Part shown: positions 1 to 5,622 of the stretch, one piece after another
Position numbering within the stretch: the stretch's first letter is position 1
Layout of the letters: every line of letters begins with the position of its first letter
Assembly: GCA_964458015.1 (NCBI GenBank)
Contig: CAYWGR010000174.1
Span: 1 to 12,120 of the forward strand
DNA length: 12,120 nt
From: CAYWGR01 sp964458015
GTDB taxonomy: Bacteria; Planctomycetota; Planctomycetia; Pirellulales; Thermoguttaceae
Reading direction: 5' to 3'
The notes under the pieces: generated by a model
What the model was told of the DNA's origin: nothing
The model's database searches: none
The model's input: only the letters and a program-made list of their open reading frames with translations
Position numbers and translations under genes: made by a program

Positions 1-41
1 CCCCCCCCCTCCTGAGGCATTCTTTGTGGCACATTGATACA

Positions 42-70
42 TTGACGTTTGCCGTGGGGTTTGGTAGCTT
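42..70 (+). promoter_or_regulatory. possible sigma70-type promoter upstream of rpsB
   Basis: TTGACG at 42-47 matches five of six bases of the -35 consensus. After a 17-base spacer, TAGCTT at 65-70 is a weak -10. Transcription would start about 100 bases before the rpsB start. The leader (about 80-196) contains a small hairpin, TTTCC-GCGA-GGAAA at 148-161. Leaders of S2 operons are often autoregulatory, but I cannot recognise a specific motif. The weak -10 makes this tentative. Confidence 0.25.
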
Positions 71-184
71 ATTAGATTCGCTATCTTGAACGGTCCAGGG
101 TAGTGAGATTAGGCAACTGACCGAATATTCGACCTAACGCCGGACGTTTTCCGCGAGGAAACAAGAGCCGGTGTGCCTTTTACG

Positions 185-190
185 AAGGAG
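185..190 (+). promoter_or_regulatory. Shine-Dalgarno AAGGAG that decides the rpsB start
   Basis: AAGGAG lies six bases before TTG at 197. Starting there gives MATVLVKDLIEAGVHFGH, the usual S2 N-terminus. The upstream in-frame GTG at 173 would place this ribosome binding site inside the coding sequence and add eight residues (MPFTKELG) not typical of the family. Confidence 0.75.
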
Positions 191-196
191 CTTGGT

Positions 197-928
197 TTGG
201 CTACTGTCTTAGTGAAGGATTTGATCGAGGCGGGCGTTCATTTTGGCCATCGCGCGAGCCGCTGGAACCCGAAGATGCGGCCGTATATTTATGCACGCCG
301 CAATTTGATTCACATCATCGACGTCCGCGAAACGATCCGCGGTCTGTTGCGTGCGCGGAAGTATCTGCAGAAAGTCTCCTCGCAAGGCAGCTTGGTGCTG
401 TTGGTCGGCACGAAGCGACAAGCTTGCGACGTTATCGAACAACAAGGCGCCCGATGCGGGATGCCCTATGTGAGCGACCGCTGGCTAGGCGGCACGTTGA
501 CCAACTTCCGAACGATTCGCAGCCGGCTTGGTCGGCTTGAAGAGTTGGAACGCATTCGCAGCACCGACGAATTGGGCTCCTACTCGAAGAAGATGCAATC
601 GTCGTTGACCCGCGAGTATCGGAAGATGTATCGCAACCTGAACGGCATCCGTTCGATGAACCGTTTGCCGGAGTGCTTGGTGGTCGTCGATCCGCGGAAA
701 GAAAAGAACGCGATCGGCGAAGCCCGGAAGCTGGGCATTCCGGTGGTGGCGTTGATCGACACGGATTGCGATCCCGACATGGTCGATCTGCCGATTCCCG
801 GCAATGACGACAGCATTCGCTCGATCGAGCTGATCGTGACGTTGCTTTGCGACGCGATTTTGGGCGGCAAGATGGCCGCGGGCGCGATGAAGCAAGAGCA
901 GGCGGAAGGCGTCATGGCTTCGGTATAG
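197..928 (+). CDS. rpsB: 30S ribosomal protein S2
   Basis: This is a structural protein of the small ribosomal subunit, and the first gene of the conserved rpsB-tsf-pyrH-frr order. From TTG 197 the product is 243 residues, close to the 241 of E. coli S2. The S2 signatures are clear: LIEAGVHFGH and RWNPKMRPYI near the N-terminus, LLVGTKRQA, the RWLGGTLTNF motif, and the C-terminal GIPVVALIDTDCDPD and IPGNDDSIRSI. The start at TTG 197 is chosen because AAGGAG precedes it by six bases and it gives the family N-terminus. The reading frame is open from GTG 173, so an automatic call may add eight residues. The gene is followed by 207 bases and a terminator-like hairpin before tsf, so expression of the downstream genes may be partly uncoupled. 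Confidence 0.95.
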   Translation: MATVLVKDLIEAGVHFGHRASRWNPKMRPYIYARRNLIHIIDVRETIRGLLRARKYLQKVSSQGSLVLLVGTKRQACDVIEQQGARCGMPYVSDRWLGGTLTNFRTIRSRLGRLEELERIRSTDELGSYSKKMQSSLTREYRKMYRNLNGIRSMNRLPECLVVVDPRKEKNAIGEARKLGIPVVALIDTDCDPDMVDLPIPGNDDSIRSIELIVTLLCDAILGGKMAAGAMKQEQAEGVMASV

Positions 929-1064
929 TCGCCGATCGCTCGTTTTCGTGCTATTGATGTCAGGTTGCTAATGAACTGTTAGGTGACGTTTTTTGTCTAT
1001 TTTCAGCCTTCCGATGGTCGGCTTCGGGTCATTGGTTACCTAGAACAGAATAGATTAACAAACA

Positions 1065-1093
1065 GCCGCCGCGTTCGCGCGGCGGCGTTATTT
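1065..1093 (+). terminator. UUCG-capped hairpin between rpsB and tsf (terminator or attenuator)
   Basis: Arms GCCGCCGCG (1065-1073) and CGCGGCGGC (1078-1086) pair perfectly over nine base pairs around a TTCG tetraloop. GTTATTT (1087-1093) follows, which is a short, interrupted U-tract. It sits 137 bases after rpsB and 43 bases before the tsf start. The imperfect U-tract suggests partial termination, which would set the S2 to EF-Ts ratio. It could instead protect a 3' end. Confidence 0.5.
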
Positions 1094-1135
1094 CGATATT
1101 GACACTACATACGAATATAACCGGAGGATACCCAG

Positions 1136-1966
1136 ATGGCGGAAATCAGTGCGGCGGCCGTGAAAACGCTTCGTGATCGAACGGGATTGCCCATGATGGA
1201 CTGTAAAAAGGCGCTTCAAGAGGCCGGCGGCGACTTGGACAAGGCCGTCGAGCTATTGCGCAAGGCCGGCGCGAAGACGATGGAAAAGCGAGCCGGCCGC
1301 ACCACATCGGCTGGCCGAATCACCATCTTCTTGGGCCCGGACGGCAAGGTCGGCACGATGATCGACCTGCGATGCGAAAGCGCTCCGGTGGCGGTGAACG
1401 ATCAATTCGTGCAGTTGGCCAACGACATTGCCCAGCAATTGGCCACGGGCCCCGGCGCTGCATCGCCGGAAGATTTGTTGGCTCAGCCTTCGCCCAGCAA
1501 GACGGCGCCGACGTTGAAGCAGCAGTTCGACGACCTGAACAACCGTATTCGCGAAGTGTTCAAGCTCGAGCAGATCATACGGATCGACGGGCAAGTGGGC
1601 GGTTATGCGCATCACAACGGCGCGACCGGCGTGCTTCTGGAATACGAAGGCGGGAATGCCGAGCTGGCCAAGGATATCTGCATGCATGTGGCCGCCATGC
1701 GTCCCGCGGTGCTTTACAAAGAAGAGCTTGATCCGGCCGTGGTGGAGAAGGAGCGTGAGATTCTTTCGGCCGCCGCGCGTCAGGAAGGCAAGCCGGAGAA
1801 CATTATCGCGAAGATGGTCGAAGGACGGCTGCGGAACTTCTATGCCGAGTGCTGTCTGGCCGAGCAACCGTTCGTGAAGGACGACAAGAAGACGGTCGGC
1901 CAAGCGGCGAAGGAAGCCGGCATGAAGATGGTTCGCTTCGTTCGGTGGGAATTGCCGAAGGAGTAG
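1136..1966 (+). CDS. tsf: translation elongation factor Ts
   Basis: EF-Ts is the guanine nucleotide exchange factor that recycles EF-Tu-GDP. The product is 276 residues (E. coli 283). ATG 1136 is preceded at eight bases by GGAGG (1123-1127). The N-terminal UBA-like domain spans about residues 1-45, with the signature RTGLPMMDCKKALQEAGGD. The core follows with HHNGATGVLLEYEG, MHVAAMRP, the GKPENIIAKMVEGR block and EQPFVKDDKKTV. Residues 80-86 read CESAPVA where E. coli has CETDFVA, so the Asp-Phe pair that contacts EF-Tu is replaced. The surrounding sequence is intact and shows no frameshift, so this looks like a lineage variant and not damage. A terminator-like hairpin precedes the gene and a palindrome-rich spacer follows it. 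Confidence 0.95.
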   Translation: MAEISAAAVKTLRDRTGLPMMDCKKALQEAGGDLDKAVELLRKAGAKTMEKRAGRTTSAGRITIFLGPDGKVGTMIDLRCESAPVAVNDQFVQLANDIAQQLATGPGAASPEDLLAQPSPSKTAPTLKQQFDDLNNRIREVFKLEQIIRIDGQVGGYAHHNGATGVLLEYEGGNAELAKDICMHVAAMRPAVLYKEELDPAVVEKEREILSAAARQEGKPENIIAKMVEGRLRNFYAECCLAEQPFVKDDKKTVGQAAKEAGMKMVRFVRWELPKE

Positions 1967-1989
1967 TTTTTTCCCCTCGCACATCGTCG

Positions 1990-2143
1990 TTCCGAAGCAG
2001 GAGCTTCGGAATGCATGGATGAGAGGAATAAGCAGGCGTTTTGTGCGTTCCGAAGCCGGAGCTTCGGAACGAGGTGAGATCGCGGCGAGAGAGCTGTAGC
2101 TTCGGATCGAGGCGAGAGAGCTGGAGCTTCGGAACGAGGCGGG
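1990..2143 (+). repeat. palindromic GTTCCGAAGC / GCTTCGGAAC repeat cluster in the tsf-pyrH spacer
   Basis: Two perfect hairpins are visible: 1990-2011 (nine-base-pair stem, loop AGGA) and 2046-2071 (eleven-base-pair stem, loop CGGA). Two further half-copies of the right arm, each running into CGAGGCG, begin at 2099 and 2126. The cluster fills most of the 197-base spacer and ends about seven bases before the pyrH ribosome binding site (GAGG, 2151-2154). The same palindrome recurs at 9783-9808, so this is a dispersed repeat family. Its open frame upstream of pyrH is an artefact. Confidence 0.8.
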
Positions 2144-2163
2144 AAACATTGAGGTTTTATAGC

Positions 2164-2901
2164 ATGGCTGAGCAATCGTCGGTGACGCCCAAGTATCGCC
2201 GCGTGGTGTTCAAGGTGTCGGGCGAGGGTTTCGTGCATCCTGGCGAGCGCGGCATCGCGATGGACGCCGTTTTGCATATTGCGCGGCAGACTTATAATGC
2301 CGCGCAGCATGGGGTGCAAATCGCCATCGTGATCGGCGGCGGCAACATTTTGCGCGGCGCCCAGTTCAAGTCGAGCAACTCGTGCATTCACGAGGCGACC
2401 GCCCATTACATGGGCATGTTGGCCACGATGATCAACGGGTTGGCGTTGCAGGACGCTTTGGAATCGTTGGGTTGTGACACCCGGCTGATGACGGCCATCC
2501 GCACCGACGGCGTCGCGGAGCCGTACATTCGTCGCCGAGCGAGACGCCACCTGGAAAAAGGGCGGATTGTGATTATCGCCGGCGGCACGGGCAGCCCCTT
2601 TGTGACCACGGACACGGCCGCCGCTCAACGCGCGTTGGAACTGGAAGCCGAAATTTTGCTGAAGGCCACCCGCGTGGACGGCGTTTTCAGCGACGACCCG
2701 GAGAAAAATCCTCACGCCGTACTTTATAGCGAGTTGAGCTATGATGACGTGCGGCGGCAGAATCTTCGGGTGATGGACCATGAAGCGATCACCAAATGCG
2801 CGGAATACAACATGCCCATCTTGGTGTTCAATTTCCGCAAGGACGGCAACATCGAGGACGCGGTGCTCGGCCAGCGAGTCGGCACGTTGATTCACGAATA
2901 A
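2164..2901 (+). CDS. pyrH: uridylate (UMP) kinase
   Basis: The bacterial UMP kinase of the amino-acid kinase fold phosphorylates UMP to UDP with ATP in pyrimidine nucleotide synthesis. It acts as a cytoplasmic hexamer. The product is 245 residues (E. coli 241). ATG 2164 follows GAGG (2151-2154) at nine bases. Visible blocks are FKVSGEGF (residues 16-23), the IGGGNILRGA nucleotide loop (57-66), MGMLATMINGLALQDALE (83-100), AGGTGSPFVTTDTAAA (139-154), LLKATRVDGVFSDDP (165-179) and PILVFNF (218-224). The segment before MGML reads TAHY where E. coli has GDH, so the position of the conserved Asp is His81. The frame is open 41 codons further upstream, but that part only translates the spacer repeats, so I start at 2164. 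Confidence 0.95.
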   Translation: MAEQSSVTPKYRRVVFKVSGEGFVHPGERGIAMDAVLHIARQTYNAAQHGVQIAIVIGGGNILRGAQFKSSNSCIHEATAHYMGMLATMINGLALQDALESLGCDTRLMTAIRTDGVAEPYIRRRARRHLEKGRIVIIAGGTGSPFVTTDTAAAQRALELEAEILLKATRVDGVFSDDPEKNPHAVLYSELSYDDVRRQNLRVMDHEAITKCAEYNMPILVFNFRKDGNIEDAVLGQRVGTLIHE

Positions 2902-2907
2902 CAATTG

Positions 2908-2987
2908 AGGGGCTAGAGGCTAGGGACTAGGGACTAGAGTGTATTAGTTCCACCTCTCTAGCCCCTAGTCCCTGACCTCTAGCCCCT
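2908..2987 (+). repeat. long imperfect hairpin of 7-base CTAG-type repeats between pyrH and frr
   Basis: The left arm (2908-2939) consists of heptamers GGGGCTA, GAGGCTA, GGGACTA, GGGACTA. The right arm (2956-2987) carries the same heptamer family in inverted orientation. Pairing the arms gives 30 of 32 pairs (one G-T wobble, two mismatches) around a 16-base loop. The element begins six bases after the pyrH stop and ends six bases before the frr ATG, covering where a Shine-Dalgarno would lie. The same heptamer family recurs at 7673-7709 inside the Hsp70 gene. No T-run follows, so it is not a classical terminator. Confidence 0.85.
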
Positions 2988-2993
2988 GTTGTT

Positions 2994-3554
2994 ATGACTA
3001 CTGACGAAATTCTTCTCGACGTTGAAGAGCGGATGGAAAAGGCGATTCGCAAGCTTAAGAGCGATCTGGCCGGCATTCGCACCGGTCGGGCCAATCCGGG
3101 CTTGGTGGACTCCTTGCGGGTGAACGTCTACGGATCGGAAGTTCCGATCAAGCAGATTGCTTCGGTCGGCGCTCCGGAACCCAATCAAATCGTCATTCGT
3201 CCTTACGATCCCGGCACGATCAAGGACATCGAAAAGGCCATTCAGACGAGCGATTTGGGATTCAATCCGCAGAGCGACGGCCGCTTGGTACGGCTGAACG
3301 TTCCGCCCTTGTCGACCGAAGTACGGCGCAAGATGGTCAATCGCATCAAGGAGTTGGCCGAGGAATCGAAAGTGGCGGTCCGCAACATTCGGCGCGACGG
3401 GAACAAGTCGGCCGATCAAGGCGAGAAAGACAAAGACTTTTCCGAAGACGATCGCGACCAAGTGAAGGAAGAGATCCAAGAGCTGACCAAAACCTACGAA
3501 ACCCAGGCCACGGAATTGGCCAAGGCTCGCGAAAAAGAAGTCATGGACGATTAG
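2994..3554 (+). CDS. frr: ribosome recycling factor
   Basis: RRF works with EF-G to split the post-termination ribosome. The product is 186 residues (E. coli 185). The family sequence runs end to end: EERMEKAIRKLKSDLAGIRTGRANPGL (residues 11-37), the VYGSEVPIKQIASV hinge-side segment, RPYDPGTIKDIEKAI, LNVPPLSTEVRRKMV and AEESKVAVRNIRRDGN, which contains the conserved Arg region around residue 132. The C-terminus is the usual Lys/Glu-rich helix (KEEIQELTKTYETQATELAKAREKEV in part). ATG 2994 is chosen because it gives the full family N-terminus. No Shine-Dalgarno precedes it: the six bases before are GTTGTT and then the hairpin arm. The next Met (codon at 3030) would remove conserved residues. 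Confidence 0.95.
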   Translation: MTTDEILLDVEERMEKAIRKLKSDLAGIRTGRANPGLVDSLRVNVYGSEVPIKQIASVGAPEPNQIVIRPYDPGTIKDIEKAIQTSDLGFNPQSDGRLVRLNVPPLSTEVRRKMVNRIKELAEESKVAVRNIRRDGNKSADQGEKDKDFSEDDRDQVKEEIQELTKTYETQATELAKAREKEVMDD

Positions 3555-3678
3555 CCCGCATTTTGTAATTCGGGATGGGGCTAGGTCGTAGAAACTCTTT
3601 ACGGGGCAAGCAAACCAATCAACGGTTGTTTTCGACCCACGCATCCCGCTTATTGGGGGCGTCGCGGATTGGCAGGAG

Positions 3679-3697
3679 GGCCGACGTTCCGTCGGCC
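3679..3697 (+). repeat. GGCCGACG-TTC-CGTCGGCC palindrome at the head of the repeat array
   Basis: A perfect eight-base-pair stem (3679-3686 with 3690-3697) encloses a three-base loop TTC. Its architecture (short GC stem, three-base loop) resembles the CCGGGAGCT hairpins that follow, but the sequence is different. It abuts the first copy of the 32-base direct repeat that starts at 3699. Confidence 0.65.
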
Positions 3698-3698
3698 G

Positions 3699-4062
3699 CT
3701 AAACGAGGGTTCGACATGCTGGTGACCGCTTAACTGTGGTGCAATCTGGACACATCCCGGGAGCTGTTAGCTCCCGGCTATTCTGCTGGGCATTTTGCGA
3801 TTTGAGGATCAATCGCAATAATCTAAACGAGGGTTGGACGTACCGGTGACCGCTAAACTGGGGTAAAAGCTGAGCACACTCCGGGAGCTGTTAGCTCCCG
3901 GCTATTCTACTGTGCTCTATTGTGTATTTTGCGGGCTAAACTGTGGTGCAATCTACGCACATCCCGGGAGCTGTTAGCTCCCGGCTATTCTAAACTGCCG
4001 TGCAATCTACGTATATTCCGAGAACTGTTGGCTCTCGGCTATTCTGTTGTGTTCTATTGGGC
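3699..4062 (+). repeat. array of four CCGGGAGCT-GTT-AGCTCCCGG hairpin repeats
   Basis: Hairpins lie at 3757-3777, 3881-3901, 3964-3984 and 4018-4038. The first three are identical (nine-base-pair stem, loop GTT) and the fourth is diverged. Each is preceded by a related TAAACTG...GCAATCTACG leader and followed by GGCTATTCT and a variable T-rich tail ending near ATTTTGCGG. The first two units also share a 32-base upstream direct repeat (3699-3730 and 3823-3854, 28 of 32 identical). Unit spacing is irregular (about 124, 83 and 54 bases), so this is not a CRISPR. It resembles REP-type extragenic palindromes, with no transposase nearby. Confidence 0.8.
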
Positions 4063-4205
4063 ATTTTACGGTCTGCGGGGAAAGCGCCGTAATCTTTTGC
4101 TGTTTTGGTGGGGGCATGGAATTTCCGTATTGGCGATTTTAGACCGTTATGTTAGTGTATGGACCCCGTTAATGATCGGTCGTAGGTGCGGCAAGGATGG
4201 CCGTT

Positions 4206-4232
4206 TGCCCGACCGAAAGCGGGCAGTTTTAT
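4206..4232 (+). terminator. intrinsic terminator-like hairpin upstream of rimI
   Basis: TGCCCG (4206-4211) pairs with CGGGCA (4220-4225) around an eight-base loop. GTTTTAT follows. It would end read-through transcription from the rpsB-frr block and separate it from the rimI-like gene. The six-base-pair stem is short, so the call is moderate. Confidence 0.45.
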
Positions 4233-4421
4233 ACCCATTTTCGTTTGAAGTTACGCATTGTCGCCGGTTGATCCTTAGGGAAAACAGGACGGGTGCGCGG
4301 CTTTGAATTGGAAGCCGGATTATACGACTGCAAAGGATGGAGAGACGAGCATTTAGGCGTGCGATGCAAGAGCGGACCGCCGATTGTTTCTCTCCGAAGG
4401 CCGACAAGGAAGGAGGCCCCC

Positions 4422-4943
4422 ATGCAAGCCGAGCAAAGACAGGAAGTGCGGGTTCATATCCGTTGGATGATTCGTCGGGACATGCCCGAGGTATTGGGCA
4501 TCGAATCGGAAAGCTTTGAATTTCCGTGGTTGGAAGACGATTTTATCCGTTGCCTTCGGCAGCGCAACTGCATCGGCATGGTGGCCGAGGTAGATGATCG
4601 CGTCGTCGGTTTCATGATCTACGAGTTGCACAAAGCTCGGATCCACGTTTTGAATTTTGCCGTGGCTGGTGAGTATCGTCGTCGCGGCGTGGGCAGTCAG
4701 ATGCTTGCGAAGCTGAGCGCGAAGCTTTCGTTGCAACGGCGATGCAGAATCGTGCTGGAAGTGCGTGAAACGAATCTGGACGCCCAATTGTTTTTCCGTG
4801 AGAACGGATTCCGGGCGGTTTCGGTGTTGCACGACTATTACGCCGATACGCCGGAGGACGCCTATCTGATGCAATATCGCTATCGCCCCGAACGGCAGGC
4901 GGTGCTGGACTCGACGATCCGCATTACTCGGATGGCGGGGTGA
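4422..4943 (+). CDS. rimI: GNAT-family N-acetyltransferase, RimI-like (ribosomal protein S18 alanine acetyltransferase)
   Basis: RimI-type enzymes transfer an acetyl group from acetyl-CoA to the N-terminal alanine of ribosomal protein S18. The product is 173 residues. ATG 4422 is chosen because AAGGAGG (4410-4416) lies five bases upstream. The frame is open another 43 codons, but without a family match. The GNAT fold is visible: an N-terminal IRWMIRRDMPEVLGIE strand-helix, ESFEFPW, and the acetyl-CoA motif A NFAVAGEYRRRGVGSQML (about residues 77-94) containing R-R-G-V-G. Then come LEVRETNLDAQLFFRENGF and the RimI-like DYYADTPEDAYLM. The C-terminus extends about 20 residues past the usual end. 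It could be another protein N-acetyltransferase of the family, because substrate cannot be read from sequence. Its 3' end overlaps the convergent phosphoesterase gene by 20 bases. Confidence 0.8.
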   Translation: MQAEQRQEVRVHIRWMIRRDMPEVLGIESESFEFPWLEDDFIRCLRQRNCIGMVAEVDDRVVGFMIYELHKARIHVLNFAVAGEYRRRGVGSQMLAKLSAKLSLQRRCRIVLEVRETNLDAQLFFRENGFRAVSVLHDYYADTPEDAYLMQYRYRPERQAVLDSTIRITRMAG

Positions 4944-5424
4944 AAAAAGGGACGGGGATCTCCGTCACTTCCAGGGTGGCAAGGTCCACGACGGCCAGCG
5001 ATGGCCGGCTGGTGCGCGAGAGCGCTCCGGGATTCAGGACGAGGGTCTTGCCCTCGAATTCCCTGTAAAAGGAGTGGGTATGCCCATGGCAGATCAAATC
5101 CCACTCGCCCGATTGAATCATGTGGCGCAGCAGGCGCACATCATCTCCATGAAGAAACGCCACCCGACGGCCTTCGAGCTCGAGGGTGCCTAGCTCGTCA
5201 TGCAATTGGTGTTGTGGATCGGTGATGGCTTGGCGGATACGGTCGGGATCGTCGATATTACCAAAGACGAAATGCGTTTTGAGACCTTGCAACAACGGAA
5301 CGACCGCCGCGCCGATGTCGCCGCAATGAATGGCCATATCGACATGCTGACCATGAAGGATGCGGACCGCCCTTTGCGCAAATTCGACTTCACCGTGCGT
5401 ATCGCTGATGACACCGATCTTCAT
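4924..5424 (-). CDS. YfcE/MJ0936-type metallophosphoesterase
   Basis: This is a small calcineurin-like phosphoesterase of 166 residues, probably a cytoplasmic phosphodiesterase using two metal ions. The physiological substrate is unknown. The full metal-binding set is visible: SDTHGE (Asp8, His10), CGDIG (Asp36), FGNIDD (Asn56), LHGD (His92) and GHTH (His113, His115). NPGA follows at about 131-134. I start at ATG 5424 because it gives the family N-terminus MKIGVISDTHG. The frame is open to 5493 but that part reads as untranslated sequence, and no strong Shine-Dalgarno is seen for either start. It lies downstream of the azoreductase on the same strand, 198 bases away, and converges on rimI with a 20-base overlap. 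Confidence 0.85.
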   Translation of the reverse strand: MKIGVISDTHGEVEFAQRAVRILHGQHVDMAIHCGDIGAAVVPLLQGLKTHFVFGNIDDPDRIRQAITDPQHQLHDELGTLELEGRRVAFLHGDDVRLLRHMIQSGEWDLICHGHTHSFYREFEGKTLVLNPGALSRTSRPSLAVVDLATLEVTEIPVPFFTPPSE

Positions 5425-5600
5425 GAAACAACCCCGGCTGGCAAGTCCTGGTGGTATAACGAGGGGACATACGAACCATCGTGACGGAAGCACAAACGTC
5501 CTATGGTATCTCCCACACTGTTATCGGCAAATACCACAACAAACTTGTTAATAATAGGTAGTAGACACTATGGGTTATAACAGTTTACTCCTTTGTGTGC

Positions 5601-5622
5601 AATACTTGGAGGTATAAGTATT
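5601..5622 (-). terminator. AT-rich hairpin directly after the azoreductase stop (weak terminator candidate)
   Basis: AATACTT (5601-5607) and AAGTATT (5616-5622) form a seven-base-pair stem with an eight-base loop, immediately after the azoreductase stop codon (5623-5625). There is no U-tract on the minus strand, so termination is uncertain. The surrounding spacer (5425-5622) is more AT-rich than its neighbours and I see no gene in it. Confidence 0.2.

Larger units (their letters stand above)
3555..4421 (+). other. 867-bp gene-free stretch after frr
   Basis: I see no convincing gene here. Bases 3555-3678 are unremarkable. Bases 3679-4040 hold hairpin repeats, annotated separately. Bases 4041-4421 hold a terminator-like hairpin at 4206-4232 and the ribosome binding site AAGGAGG (4410-4416) of the next gene. 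An open frame at 3920-4306 runs through the repeats and has no ribosome binding site or recognisable domain. It reads repeat-derived peptides such as RELLAPGYS twice in varied form, so I do not call it. Confidence 0.7.

Noticed and set aside
1..13. C-run at the very start as a homopolymeric phase-variation tract
   Set aside because: Nine C then TCCT at the window edge. Without upstream sequence it cannot be linked to a gene and it may be an end effect.
1253..2149. 298-residue minus-strand frame opposite tsf
   Set aside because: Antisense shadow of a clear EF-Ts gene, rich in Arg/His as such shadows are, with no motif.
2041..2163. N-terminal extension of pyrH from TTG 2041
   Set aside because: The added 41 codons translate GAGCTTCGGAACGAGG repeats. 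ATG 2164 has a ribosome binding site and the family N-terminus.
1840..2904. 354-residue minus-strand frame opposite pyrH
   Set aside because: It is the antisense shadow of tsf, the palindromic spacer and pyrH, with repeat-derived peptides in its middle and no recognisable domain.
2908..2987. intrinsic terminator between pyrH and frr
   Set aside because: The hairpin is strong, but no T-run follows and frr begins six bases later.
3699..4062. CRISPR array
   Set aside because: Only four repeat units with irregular spacing (about 124, 83 and 54 bases), repeats much longer than the hairpin, spacers that are themselves similar to one another, and no cas genes.
3920..4306. 128-residue open frame in the repeat array
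   Set aside because: It begins inside a repeat unit, translates repeat copies twice, and has no ribosome binding site or domain.
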